Shown here one piece after another: positions 16,279 through 23,668 of a stretch of 64,000 nucleotides of DNA; position 1 is the first letter of the stretch, and every line of letters starts with the position of its first letter. The notes beneath the pieces are model-generated. The model did no database searches and was not told where the DNA came from. It saw nothing but the letters and a program-made list of their open reading frames with translations. The position numbers and the translations under genes are program-made. The stretch spans positions 1-64,000 of the forward strand of contig NZ_BAFE01000001.1 of NCBI RefSeq assembly GCF_000247995.1, in the 5' to 3' direction. This DNA comes from Mobilicoccus pelagius NBRC 104925. GTDB lineage: Bacteria; Actinomycetota; Actinomycetes; Actinomycetales; Dermatophilaceae.

Positions 16279-16586
16279 TCAGCGCACGGACCGGCGGAGG
16301 GCGGACGTCCACGCTGCCGTGAAGAGGCCGCCGAGTGCGCGGCATACGGGGACGGGGACGGCGAGGGCGAGGCGGGCGGCGAGGTCGCGGATGAGGTCGC
16401 GCAGCTCGATGATCCCCTCCGGGTCGAGGCCGTTCTGGGGTTCGTCGAGGACGAGGACCTCGGGGTCGGTGAGGAGCGCGATGCCGAGGGCGAGGCGGGC
16501 CTCCATGCCGGTGGAGAACGCGCGGGCCTTCGTGCGGGTCGTGACTTCACCAGGTCGCGGCAGCCGAACATGGGAGCGGTGGTCAT
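16279..16586 (-). pseudogene. ABC transporter ATP-binding protein with a large internal deletion
   Basis: The ATG at 16586 begins a normal ABC ATPase start (MTTAPMFGCRDLVK), which after about 14 residues jumps into another frame at KARAFSTGMEARLALGIALL then TDPEVLVLDEPQNGLDPEGI, i.e. the signature motif and Walker B region. The Walker A, Q-loop and about 110 residues between are deleted; the join lies near 16548. The C-terminal 30 residues after RDLIRDLAA (AVPVPVCRALGGLFTAAWTS) do not resemble an ATPase. Without Walker A the product cannot bind ATP. The family is the ABC-2 type exporter (drug/bacteriocin) group, judging by the FSTGM/LDEPQNGLDPEG wording. Confidence 0.65.
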
Positions 16587-16993
16587 GTCTCCAGCGTCGT
16601 CGCCGCAGGTCAGCGGCACATCCTGCCCGGGGAGGGTTCTGCGAGGGGTGGAACCGCCCGCCCTCCTGCCGTTGGAGGAGACGCGACGTCGCGGACCTCC
16701 GACCGCGGGCGGGTTCGAGGCGACGGGGACGGGGCGGCGTGGGCAAACGGCACGAACGACGGACCCACCATGACCGGCGCCGGCAGCGCCGCCCGTCGCC
16801 GCAGGTCGGGGGCGTGCCGCGACGCGCCCCTGGATCGAACCCGCCGTTCGTGTCGTTTCGGTCACCGGGGACCGTGCACCGGGTGGGTCAAGCGAGCCGC
16901 CCGTCGTCCGCAGATGCGGTTCTCCCCGTCGGCGCGATGCCAGTGACCTCGCCGCCGACTCACCCGTCCGACGGGGTCGTCGCTGCGGGTCGT
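16587..16993. other. Intergenic stretch without a recognised gene
   Basis: About 400 nt between the broken ABC ATPase and the end of the membrane protein gene. Reading frames stay open because of the GC content, but none has a start with a ribosome site or any recognisable motif. An imperfect hairpin (GTCGTCGCTG with CAGCGGCGAC, about 16976-17004) at its right edge could act as the terminator of the leftward gene. Confidence 0.5.
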
Positions 16994-18112
16994 TCAGCGG
17001 CGACCGGGTGCACGTGCGGCGCGCACGTATGCCCAGCAGGCCTGCACGGCGGCCAGGGCGAGGCAGGCGAGGGCGAACCCCCAGAGCACGCGCGCCGGCG
17101 TCGACTGCGTGCCGTCGGTGAACGGGGTCCACCACACCCAGGCGGCGAGGGCCAGGACGGCGATGCGGTAGACCATCGAGCGGCGGGCTCGGACGATCGG
17201 GCGCGGGGAGACCCGGGCGGCGTAGGCGGCGGGGCCGCCGAACTCCTCGACGAGAGGGGTGCCGGTGTGCGCGGCGTGGGTGCGGGCCTCGTCGAGAAGC
17301 CGACGTACCTGCGCCTCGGTGGTGTCGCCCCGGGTGCGGAGGATGCGGGCCAGCTCGCGGGTCCACGTCTCGTCGTCGGTCGGCGTGGGGCGCGACGTCC
17401 CGTCCTTCTCGGGGTCGGGCACGAACCGGCCGAGCAACCAGGCGAGCAACGCGTAGCCGGCGGCGAGAGGCAGATGCCACAGGATCGAGCCGTGCCCGAG
17501 GGGGTGCGGGTTCGTGAGGGCGAACAGCCCGGCGATGCCGGCCGATCCCAGGGCGACCACTCCTCCGGCGGCGGCCGCGCCGAGGCCGATGGAGTGTCGG
17601 GAGACGACGTGCTCCCAGGTCGTCAGCGCCCCGAGTGCCACCAGCGACCCGAGGAAGGGCAGCAGCACCCACGCGAGGGTCCAGTCGAGGGACCGGTCGC
17701 CCTGGAGCGCGCAGACGAGCGCGCACAGCAGTGTCACGCCGACGGCGGTGGCCGCGGCCACCTGCGTGAGTTCCCGCCACCGTGCGGGCTCGTCCCGGAT
17801 GACGTCGGAGCCGTGGACCGCCCACTCCTCCATGCGGCCCCGGGCCCATTCGTCGGCCGGGCCGTAGAGCTCCTCCGGCCCCTCGCCGCTGCTGCGGACC
17901 AGGTCGAGCACCTGCCCCAGCGCCCGGTCGGCCGCGTCGGCGCTCACCTGCCCGCGCATCACGAGGGCGAACCAGGCGGCGGAGGCCCAGTCCTCGTCCT
18001 CGGCACGGTCGCGTGCGGCGCGGAACTCGTGGGGCTCGGCGCCGTGGACGTGTCGGCCACCGCCTTTGTCGGACGTTCCGTCGGTCATCGTTCCTCCTTC
18101 ATCGTCGGTCAT
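16994..18112 (-). CDS. Six-helix membrane protein paired with PadR regulator
   Basis: A 372-residue protein. The first 110 residues are hydrophilic (FRAARDRAEDEDWASAAWFA and on); six membrane helices follow, with a soluble segment of about 70 residues between helices 4 and 5 (ETWTRELARILRTRGDTTEA). It is not an evident transporter. The ATG at 18112 overlaps the padR stop (ATGA). A second ATG at 18088 has an identical ribosome site because a 24-nt segment is duplicated, so the protein may start at either and differ by 8 residues (MTDDEGGT). Membrane proteins coupled to PadR are often regulated by it, and this one presumably is. Confidence 0.7.
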   Translation of the reverse strand: MTDDEGGTMTDGTSDKGGGRHVHGAEPHEFRAARDRAEDEDWASAAWFALVMRGQVSADAADRALGQVLDLVRSSGEGPEELYGPADEWARGRMEEWAVHGSDVIRDEPARWRELTQVAAATAVGVTLLCALVCALQGDRSLDWTLAWVLLPFLGSLVALGALTTWEHVVSRHSIGLGAAAAGGVVALGSAGIAGLFALTNPHPLGHGSILWHLPLAAGYALLAWLLGRFVPDPEKDGTSRPTPTDDETWTRELARILRTRGDTTEAQVRRLLDEARTHAAHTGTPLVEEFGGPAAYAARVSPRPIVRARRSMVYRIAVLALAAWVWWTPFTDGTQSTPARVLWGFALACLALAAVQACWAYVRAARAPGRR

Positions 18113-18127
18113 CGTTCCTCCTTCATC
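18080..18127 (-). repeat. 24-bp tandem duplication of a ribosome binding site and start codon
   Basis: The minus-strand unit, which includes GATGAAGGAGGAACGATG, occurs twice head to tail (18104-18127 and 18080-18103) with no mismatch. Each copy contains AAGGAGG followed 4 nt later by an ATG, and the two ATGs (18112, 18088) are in frame. The first copy also contains the padR stop codon. Confidence 0.9.
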
Positions 18128-18483
18128 CGCGGCTCCGGCGACCGCTCGGTGGCGCCGGGCCCGTCGCCGAGGGCCTGCACCAGCGCGGCGAGTTCGTCGA
18201 GCTCGGTGGCGCGTCGGGCACGCCCGGTGTCGGTGATCGCGTAGGTCCGTCGCCCCGGGCCACCCGCCCCTTCCTCCCAGGTCGTCGTCACGTCGCCGGC
18301 CTCCTCGAGACGGGCGAGCACGGGGTAGAGGGAGCCTCCGCGCAGGCGTCCGAACCCTCGGTCCGCCAGCGCCTCGGCCAGGGCGTAGCCGTGTGCCGGG
18401 CCGTCCTCGAGGACCGTGAGCAGGGCGATCTCGAGGACCGCCCGCACCCAGGCCTGGGGCCACCGCGCCGGTACTTCGTTCAC
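18109..18483 (-). CDS. PadR family transcriptional regulator
   Basis: A 124-residue winged-helix protein with the PadR layout: LEIALLTVLEDGPAHGYALA, EALADRGFGRLRGGSLYPVL and ARLEEAGDVTTTWEEG, with the wing tail GRRTYAITDTGR. PadR proteins usually repress a linked membrane protein or efflux gene and their own promoter. Translation starts at GTG 18483. The stop overlaps the start of the membrane protein gene, so the two are cotranscribed. A TTGACG -35-like element lies upstream, and a 10-bp direct repeat covers the promoter and start. The inducing ligand is unknown. Confidence 0.85.
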   Translation of the reverse strand: MNEVPARWPQAWVRAVLEIALLTVLEDGPAHGYALAEALADRGFGRLRGGSLYPVLARLEEAGDVTTTWEEGAGGPGRRTYAITDTGRARRATELDELAALVQALGDGPGATERSPEPRMKEER

Positions 18484-18507
18484 GTATCTAAGTACGCCAC
18501 GTATCTA
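18481..18507. promoter_or_regulatory. Direct repeats at the padR promoter, candidate operator
   Basis: CACGTATCTA occurs at 18481-18490 and again at 18498-18507, 17 nt apart; the first copy overlaps the padR GTG. Between the copies CGTA..TACG gives a small dyad. Together with TTGACG upstream on the minus strand this is a plausible autoregulatory site. Confidence 0.4.
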
Positions 18508-18550
18508 GTGGTGCGTCAAGGGCTGTGGGGAGATGACCACCAGGGGAGTG

Positions 18551-19060
18551 TCAGGGGAGCGCCACCGTGCCGGGGCCGGTGGCGACGAGGGCGACGGCGT
18601 GGGCGAGGACGACGAGGGCGACGCGGTCGCGGGTGTCGAGCTCGAGGAGCAGGTTGCCGACGTGGGTCTTCACCGTCGTCTGCGCGATGAAGAGGTCGGT
18701 CGCGATCTCGGCGTTGGTGCGTCCACGCCCGACGAGGCGCAACACCTCGACCTCGCGTGGGGTGAGCGACGCGATCGCCGCATCGGGCGCCGGGTCGTCC
18801 ACCGGGTCGGGCGTAGGGGCGTCGTCGGTCGGTTCGGGTAGGACGTCCGGTCGCCGCAACGCCGCGAGCAACGCCGGCGCCGCCTGGCTCGCGACCACCG
18901 CCTCGCCCCGGTGGATCGCGCGGATCGCACCGACGACCTCACCCGGGTCGGAGTCCTTGAGGAGGAACCCCCGCGCCCCGGCGGAGACGGCACCGAGGAC
19001 GAGTTCGTCGACGTCGAACGTCGTGAGGACGAGCACCCGCGGGCGGGGCAAGGCTCGGGG
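18551..19060 (-). pseudogene. NarL/LuxR-type response regulator lacking half of its receiver domain
   Basis: Recognisable sequence begins at PRPRVLVLTTFDVDELVLGA, the fourth strand of a NarL receiver, continues through GARGFLLKDSDPGEVVGAIR (KD Lys present) and ends with a complete LuxR HTH: SLTPREVEVLRLVGRGRTNA, then TVKTHVGNLLLELDTRDRVA. The first 60 or so residues with the acidic pocket and phosphorylated Asp are absent. Upstream the frame passes into unrelated, proline-rich sequence; a segment around 19150-19215 (GEVGFGGAFVAAIPV) might be the tail of a partner sensor kinase, but this is weak. A deletion that removed the kinase-regulator junction would explain it. Confidence 0.6.
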
Positions 19061-19319
19061 GTGGACGTTCTCGAGGTCGGCGGGGAGGCCCGGCGGGGTG
19101 GCTCCCCGTCCGAGGGTCTTCCGGATGGGGGTGCTGCGCGTGGGCCGTCGACGCGGCAGGCGCGCCGGCCGCGTCGACGGGGATGGCCGCGACGAACGCC
19201 CCGCCGAAGCCGACCTCCCCGGCACGACGGATACAGGGCCCGGGCGACCGTGTCGCGCGACGCGCGGTACGCGGCGCCACGGCCCGACGAGGGGGTGATC
19301 CGGCTACCGTTGACGTCTC

Positions 19320-20630
19320 ATGTCTTCCACACCTGACGACGTCGCCCCCGCCCCGCGACCCAGGCGCCGGCGGGGCCGGATCGTGCTCGCGGTCCTCCTC
19401 GTCCTCCTCCTCGCGCTCGCGGGCGCCGGCCTGTGGGGGGTCCGCCACCTCTCGGGAAATCTCCGCACGGCCCCCGTCGGCGACGGTGGCGGCCGCCCCG
19501 CCACGGACTCGTGGGAGAACCGGCCCGTCGGCGTCCTCGTCATCGGCTCCGACGCGCGGGAGAGCGAGGCGGACTGCAAGCTCGGCGGTGCGTGCACCTC
19601 GACCGACACGAACGGCGACGTCATGCTGCTCGTCCATCTCGCCGCCGACCGATCGAACGCGACGGTGATGAGCATCCCCCGCGACACGATGGCCGAGCTG
19701 CCCACGTGCACCGACGCGAAGACGGGGACGACGATCCCGGCCCATCGCGGCATGATCAACAGCGCCCTCAAGGGTGGGCCGTCCTGCCAGGCCTCCGCCG
19801 TGCACCGGCTCACGGGCATCCCCGTCGACCACTTCGCGATGGTCGACTTCGAGGGCGTCGTCACGATGTCCGACGCGATCGGCGGGGTGCCGGTGTGCGT
19901 CGACGCCGACGTCTACGACACGTACTCCCACCTCAAGCTGTCGAAGGGCGAGCACACGCTCGTCGGCCCGGCGGCGTTGCAGTTCGTGCGGTCGCGGCAC
20001 GCGTTCGGCGACGGCAGCGACCACGGCCGCACGCAGGCACAGCACCTCTTCCTCTCCTCGATGATCCGTGAGCTCAAGAGCGCCGGCACCCTCTCGGACC
20101 CGGTGGCGCTGTACCGGCTCGCCGACGCGGCGACGAAGGCCGTCACCGTGGACACCGGCCTCGGCAGCGTCGACAAGCTCGTCGGGCTCGCCGCCGAGGG
20201 CGGCAAGGTGCCGGCCGACCGCATCACGTTCACGACGATGCCGACGACGGCCGACCCGAAGGACCCCAACCGTCTCGTCCCCACGCCGGCGGCGAAGACG
20301 CTGTGGGCGAAGATCATCGCCGACGAGTCGCTGAGTCGGCCCGCCCCCACCGCGTCCTCCACGCCGGGCGCGACCGGAGCGAGCACGTCGTCCGGCGCAT
20401 CCTCCCCCTCACCGTCCACCCCGTCGGAGTCGTCGAACTCCACCGAGGACTCCACGTCGGGATCGGGTTCGTCGCCGAGCCCCTCGGGCACGCGACGGGC
20501 GACGACCCCGGGATGTGCCGCGGTGAGCCCGTTCAAGACCGTCAAGATCGACGGCGTGCCGATGACCCCGTCCCGCGCCTACGAGGTCGGCACGAAGAAG
20601 GGCATCCCCGACTCCGACGCCGCCTCGTGA
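19320..20630 (+). CDS. LytR-CpsA-Psr (LCP) family cell-wall glycopolymer ligase
   Basis: A 436-residue protein with a basic cytoplasmic N-terminus, one membrane anchor (about residues 21-41) and an external LCP domain: GVLVIGSDARES, VMSIPRDTMAEL (conserved Arg), DHFAMVDFEGVV and the closing block FVRSRHAFGDGSDHGRTQAQ. LCP enzymes move lipid-linked polymers onto peptidoglycan. After the domain come about 75 Ser/Pro/Thr-rich residues, then a 40-residue C-terminal segment with one Cys (GCAAVSPFKTVKIDGV) that resembles the start of a LytR C-terminal domain. TACCGT lies 9 nt before the ATG, so the leader is very short. It is a monocistronic gene. Confidence 0.85.
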   Translation: MSSTPDDVAPAPRPRRRRGRIVLAVLLVLLLALAGAGLWGVRHLSGNLRTAPVGDGGGRPATDSWENRPVGVLVIGSDARESEADCKLGGACTSTDTNGDVMLLVHLAADRSNATVMSIPRDTMAELPTCTDAKTGTTIPAHRGMINSALKGGPSCQASAVHRLTGIPVDHFAMVDFEGVVTMSDAIGGVPVCVDADVYDTYSHLKLSKGEHTLVGPAALQFVRSRHAFGDGSDHGRTQAQHLFLSSMIRELKSAGTLSDPVALYRLADAATKAVTVDTGLGSVDKLVGLAAEGGKVPADRITFTTMPTTADPKDPNRLVPTPAAKTLWAKIIADESLSRPAPTASSTPGATGASTSSGASSPSPSTPSESSNSTEDSTSGSGSSPSPSGTRRATTPGCAAVSPFKTVKIDGVPMTPSRAYEVGTKKGIPDSDAAS

Positions 20631-20775
20631 GCCCGGCGGGCCCGTCCACGGCCCGCGATGCCGCCGCGTCCCCCTGCATCTCCCGCACGTCTGTGTGAGA
20701 TGGCGACGGATCTCCGTGCGTCCCGGGGCCTCCCACCTGCACGACGGGTACGGCTCGACGCCTTGGGGTAGGGGG

Positions 20776-20788
20776 GAGTGAATCACTC
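20776..20788. promoter_or_regulatory. Palindrome in the poxB leader
   Basis: GAGTGAATCACTC is a perfect palindrome around a central A, 18 nt before the poxB ATG and just upstream of the GAGGAG ribosome site. Its right arm can alternatively pair as TCAC(TCGCTTC)GTGA, which would reach into the ribosome site region. It could be a repressor operator or a leader hairpin. Confidence 0.4.
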
Positions 20789-20806
20789 GCTTCGTGAGGA
20801 GAACCC

Positions 20807-22531
20807 ATGACCACCGTTGCCGAATCCATCGTCGACGCCCTCGCCACACACGGCGTCACCCAGATGTGGGGCGTCGTCGGGGACGCCCTCAACCCCGTCA
20901 CCGACGCGATCCGCAAGGACGACCGTGTCGAGTGGATCGGGGTGCGTCACGAGGAGGCCGCCGCGTTCGCCGTCTCGGCGCAGGCCCAGCTCGACGGCCG
21001 CATCGGCGTCTGCATGGGCACGGTCGGTCCGGGCAGCATCCACCTCCTCAACGGCCTCTACGACGCGAAGAAGTCCCACGCGCCCGTCCTCGCGATCTGC
21101 GGTCAGGTGCCGAGCGAGGAGATGGGGTCGGACTTCTTCCAGGAGGTCGACAACGACGTCCTCTTCGCCGACGTCGCCGTGTTCTGCGGCACCGTGACGA
21201 GCCCGTCGCAGATGCCGCTGCTGCTGGAGCAGGCCGTCAACGCCGCGTACGCGCACTCCGGCGTCGCCGTCCTCACCCTGCCGGGCGACCTCGGTGACAT
21301 GGCGATTCCCGACGGTGCCCGGCCTGCGACGTTCGCGCCGAGCGCCCAGTGGGCGGCCGCTCCGGAGCGGCAGATCGCCGAGGCGGCGCGCGTCCTCCAG
21401 GACGCCGACAAGGTGACGCTCCTCGTCGGCAAGGGCGCCCAGGAGGGCCGCCAGGAGGTCCTCGACCTGGCCCGCACGCTGCAGGCGCCGATGGTCCTCA
21501 GCCTCAAGGCGAAGGAGGGCCTCGAGCACGACAACCCCTTCGAGGTGGGCCAGTCCGGTCTCATCGGCAACCCGGCCGCGGCCCACGCGATGGACGACTG
21601 CGACGTCCTCTTCCTCGTCGGCACCGACTTCCCCTACCGCGACTGGTACCCCACCGGCAAGACCGTGATCCAGCTCGACGCCCGCCAGGCGCACATCGGG
21701 CGGCGCACCGCCGTCGGTCACGCGCTCGTCGGTGACGTCGCCGAGACGCTGCGTCTCCTCAACCCGCGTCTCACGCCGGTGACGGACTCCTCCCACCTCC
21801 AGAAGGCGACGGGAGAGTACGCGTCGTGGAAGGACCGGCAGCGGGCCCTCGTCGACCCGGCGTACGAGAAGAAGTCGCTCATCGGCAAGGTGCGGGGCGT
21901 CTTCGACAACCCCGACGACCGGATCCGTCCCGAAATCCTCGCCGCCGCCGTCGACCGGCACGCCGCGCCCGACGCGATCCTCACGGCCGACACGGGCATG
22001 TCGACGGTGTGGCTGTCGCGGTTCGTCCACCTCGGCGCGGGCCGCCGACTGCTCGGCTCGTTCAACCTCGGGTCGATGGCGAACGCCATGCCGCAGGCGC
22101 TCGGCGCGCAGGCCCTCGACCGCAACCGGCAGGTCGTCTCGTTCAGCGGCGACGGCGGCCTCATGATGCTGCTGGGCGACCTGCGCACCGCCGTCACGTA
22201 CGGGCTGAACGTCAAGGTCGTCGTCTTCGACAACGGCCGCCTCGGCATGGTCAAGCTCGAGCAGGAGCAGGGCGGACTGCCCGAGTGGGGCACCGAGCTC
22301 GACAACCCCGACATCGCCGCGGTCGCGACGGCCCTCGGTCTGCAGGCGCGCCGCGTCGAGAATCCGGGCGACGTCGACGAGGCGGTGCGGTGGGCGTTCG
22401 CCACCGACGGCCCCGTCCTCCTCGACGTCGTCACCAACCCGGAGGAGGTCTCGGTGCCGCCGAAGCCGACGATCTCGCAGGGGTGGGGCTTCGCGATCGC
22501 GAAGATGAAGGAGTCGATCGAGAGCCGTTGA
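20807..22531 (+). CDS. poxB: Pyruvate dehydrogenase (quinone) / pyruvate oxidase, ThDP-dependent
   Basis: A 574-residue enzyme that decarboxylates pyruvate to acetate and CO2, passing electrons to quinone. The catalytic Glu of the ThDP PYR domain is in GVRHEEAAAFA (about residue 50), the FAD/central domain follows (LLVGKGAQEGRQEVLDLA), and the ThDP-binding motif GDGGLMMLLGDLRTA ends in VVVFDNGRLGM. The C-terminal 20 residues (PTISQGWGFAIAKMKESIES) are the amphipathic membrane-binding tail typical of PoxB. GAGGAG lies 6 nt before the ATG. A strong terminator separates it from corA. A leader palindrome suggests regulation, probably by growth phase as in relatives, though no regulator is named here. 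Confidence 0.9.
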   Translation: MTTVAESIVDALATHGVTQMWGVVGDALNPVTDAIRKDDRVEWIGVRHEEAAAFAVSAQAQLDGRIGVCMGTVGPGSIHLLNGLYDAKKSHAPVLAICGQVPSEEMGSDFFQEVDNDVLFADVAVFCGTVTSPSQMPLLLEQAVNAAYAHSGVAVLTLPGDLGDMAIPDGARPATFAPSAQWAAAPERQIAEAARVLQDADKVTLLVGKGAQEGRQEVLDLARTLQAPMVLSLKAKEGLEHDNPFEVGQSGLIGNPAAAHAMDDCDVLFLVGTDFPYRDWYPTGKTVIQLDARQAHIGRRTAVGHALVGDVAETLRLLNPRLTPVTDSSHLQKATGEYASWKDRQRALVDPAYEKKSLIGKVRGVFDNPDDRIRPEILAAAVDRHAAPDAILTADTGMSTVWLSRFVHLGAGRRLLGSFNLGSMANAMPQALGAQALDRNRQVVSFSGDGGLMMLLGDLRTAVTYGLNVKVVVFDNGRLGMVKLEQEQGGLPEWGTELDNPDIAAVATALGLQARRVENPGDVDEAVRWAFATDGPVLLDVVTNPEEVSVPPKPTISQGWGFAIAKMKESIESR

Positions 22532-22563
22532 CCTGCGGCGCAGCCCGCATCGCCGGCGCGTGA

Positions 22564-22602
22564 CCACGGCCACCTCCGCCCTCCGGGCGGGGGTGGCCGT
22601 GG
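22564..22602 (+). terminator. Hairpin terminator after poxB
   Basis: CCACGGCCACC (22564-22574) pairs with GGTGGCCGTGG (22592-22602), and the loop itself contains CCGCCC/GGGCGG. It begins 32 nt after the poxB stop and ends before the corA start. Confidence 0.75.
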
Positions 22603-22631
22603 CATGCCCACCGGGGGCCGAGAATGGGCGG

Positions 22632-23606
22632 GTGATCGTCGACAAGGCCGTGTACATCGAAGGCGTCCGCCATCCCTGCGGCGACCCCAGCACCGAGTTG
22701 GAACGTCTCCGCGAGCAGGGTCAGGGGTTCCTGTGGATCGGGCTGAAGGATCCCGCGCCCGCGGAGTTCGCCGCCGTCAACGACGAGCTGCGTCTCCACC
22801 CGCTCGCCGTCGAGGACACCCTCACCGGAAATCAGCGCGCGAAGATCGACTTCTACGAGGAGAACGTCTTCGTCTCGCTCAAGACGTTGCGCTACGTCGA
22901 GGCGACGAGCGACGTCGAGACGGGCGAGCTCATGATGTTCGTCGGCGACCGGTTCGTCCTCACGATCCGCAACGGGGAGGCCAACCCGCTCGCGGGGTTG
23001 CGGGCCTCCCTCGAACGCCGCCCGGAGCGTCTGAAGATCGGGCCGTTCGCGGTGATGCACGCCGTCCTCGACCACATCGTCGACACGTACCTGCAGATCG
23101 ACATGGAGCTCGGCAACGACCTCACCGACATCGAGGAGGCCCTCTTCGACGGCGACCAGGACGTGCACGGCGCCGACATCTACAAGCTCAAGCGTGAGGT
23201 GCTCGAGTTCAAGCGGGGCGCGGTGCCGCTCGTCATCCCGCTGCGGCGCCTCTGCTCGGGCGACGCGCGTTCGCTCGTGCCGAAGAAGCTGCGGCCGTTC
23301 TTCGCCGACGTCCTCGACCACCTCATGCAGGTCGTCGACCATGCGGAGGGCTACGACCACCTGCTGTCGGACATCCTCTCGGCCTACCTCTCGCAGGTCT
23401 CCGTCCAGCAGAACGAGGACATGCGCAAGATCTCGGCGTGGGTCGCCATCGCCGCTCTGCCGACGATGATCGCCGGCATCTACGGCATGAACTTCGACAA
23501 CATGCCCGAACTGCACATGCAGTACGGCTACTACGTCGTCCTCGGCGTCATCGTCACCGCCTGCGTCGTGCTCTACGTCCAGTTCCGCCGCTCCGGCTGG
23601 CTCTGA
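22632..23606 (+). CDS. corA: CorA-type magnesium/cobalt transporter
   Basis: A 324-residue channel protein. A large cytoplasmic alpha/beta domain (residues 1-230) is followed by two membrane helices; the first ends in the CorA signature YGMNFDNMPE (GMN near residue 288), and the loop then runs into the second helix (YYVVLGVIVTACVVLYVQF) and a short basic tail. CorA forms pentamers gated by intracellular Mg2+. The GTG at 22632 is used rather than an upstream GTG inside the poxB terminator because the terminator would otherwise be coding; a -10-like GAGAAT ends 6 nt before it, so the mRNA is probably leaderless. Confidence 0.9.
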   Translation: MIVDKAVYIEGVRHPCGDPSTELERLREQGQGFLWIGLKDPAPAEFAAVNDELRLHPLAVEDTLTGNQRAKIDFYEENVFVSLKTLRYVEATSDVETGELMMFVGDRFVLTIRNGEANPLAGLRASLERRPERLKIGPFAVMHAVLDHIVDTYLQIDMELGNDLTDIEEALFDGDQDVHGADIYKLKREVLEFKRGAVPLVIPLRRLCSGDARSLVPKKLRPFFADVLDHLMQVVDHAEGYDHLLSDILSAYLSQVSVQQNEDMRKISAWVAIAALPTMIAGIYGMNFDNMPELHMQYGYYVVLGVIVTACVVLYVQFRRSGWL

Positions 23607-23626
23607 GGCCCGTCCGCAGCATACGT

Positions 23627-23662
23627 CGACGGGGTCGGCCCGGTTAAGGACCGACCCCGTCG
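23627..23662. terminator. Bidirectional terminator between corA and the MurNAc operon
   Basis: CGACGGGGTCGG (23627-23638) and CCGACCCCGTCG (23651-23662) form a perfect 12-bp stem with a 12-nt loop. It lies between convergent genes: 20 nt after corA and 6 nt after the PTS gene. Confidence 0.8.
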
Positions 23663-23668
23663 TGCGTC

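Noticed and set aside
19150-19225. Sensor kinase C-terminal fragment next to the truncated NarL regulator
   Set aside because: Only a short stretch (GEVGFGGAFVAAIPV) is suggestive; there is no H, N or G box, so it is mentioned but not listed as a feature.
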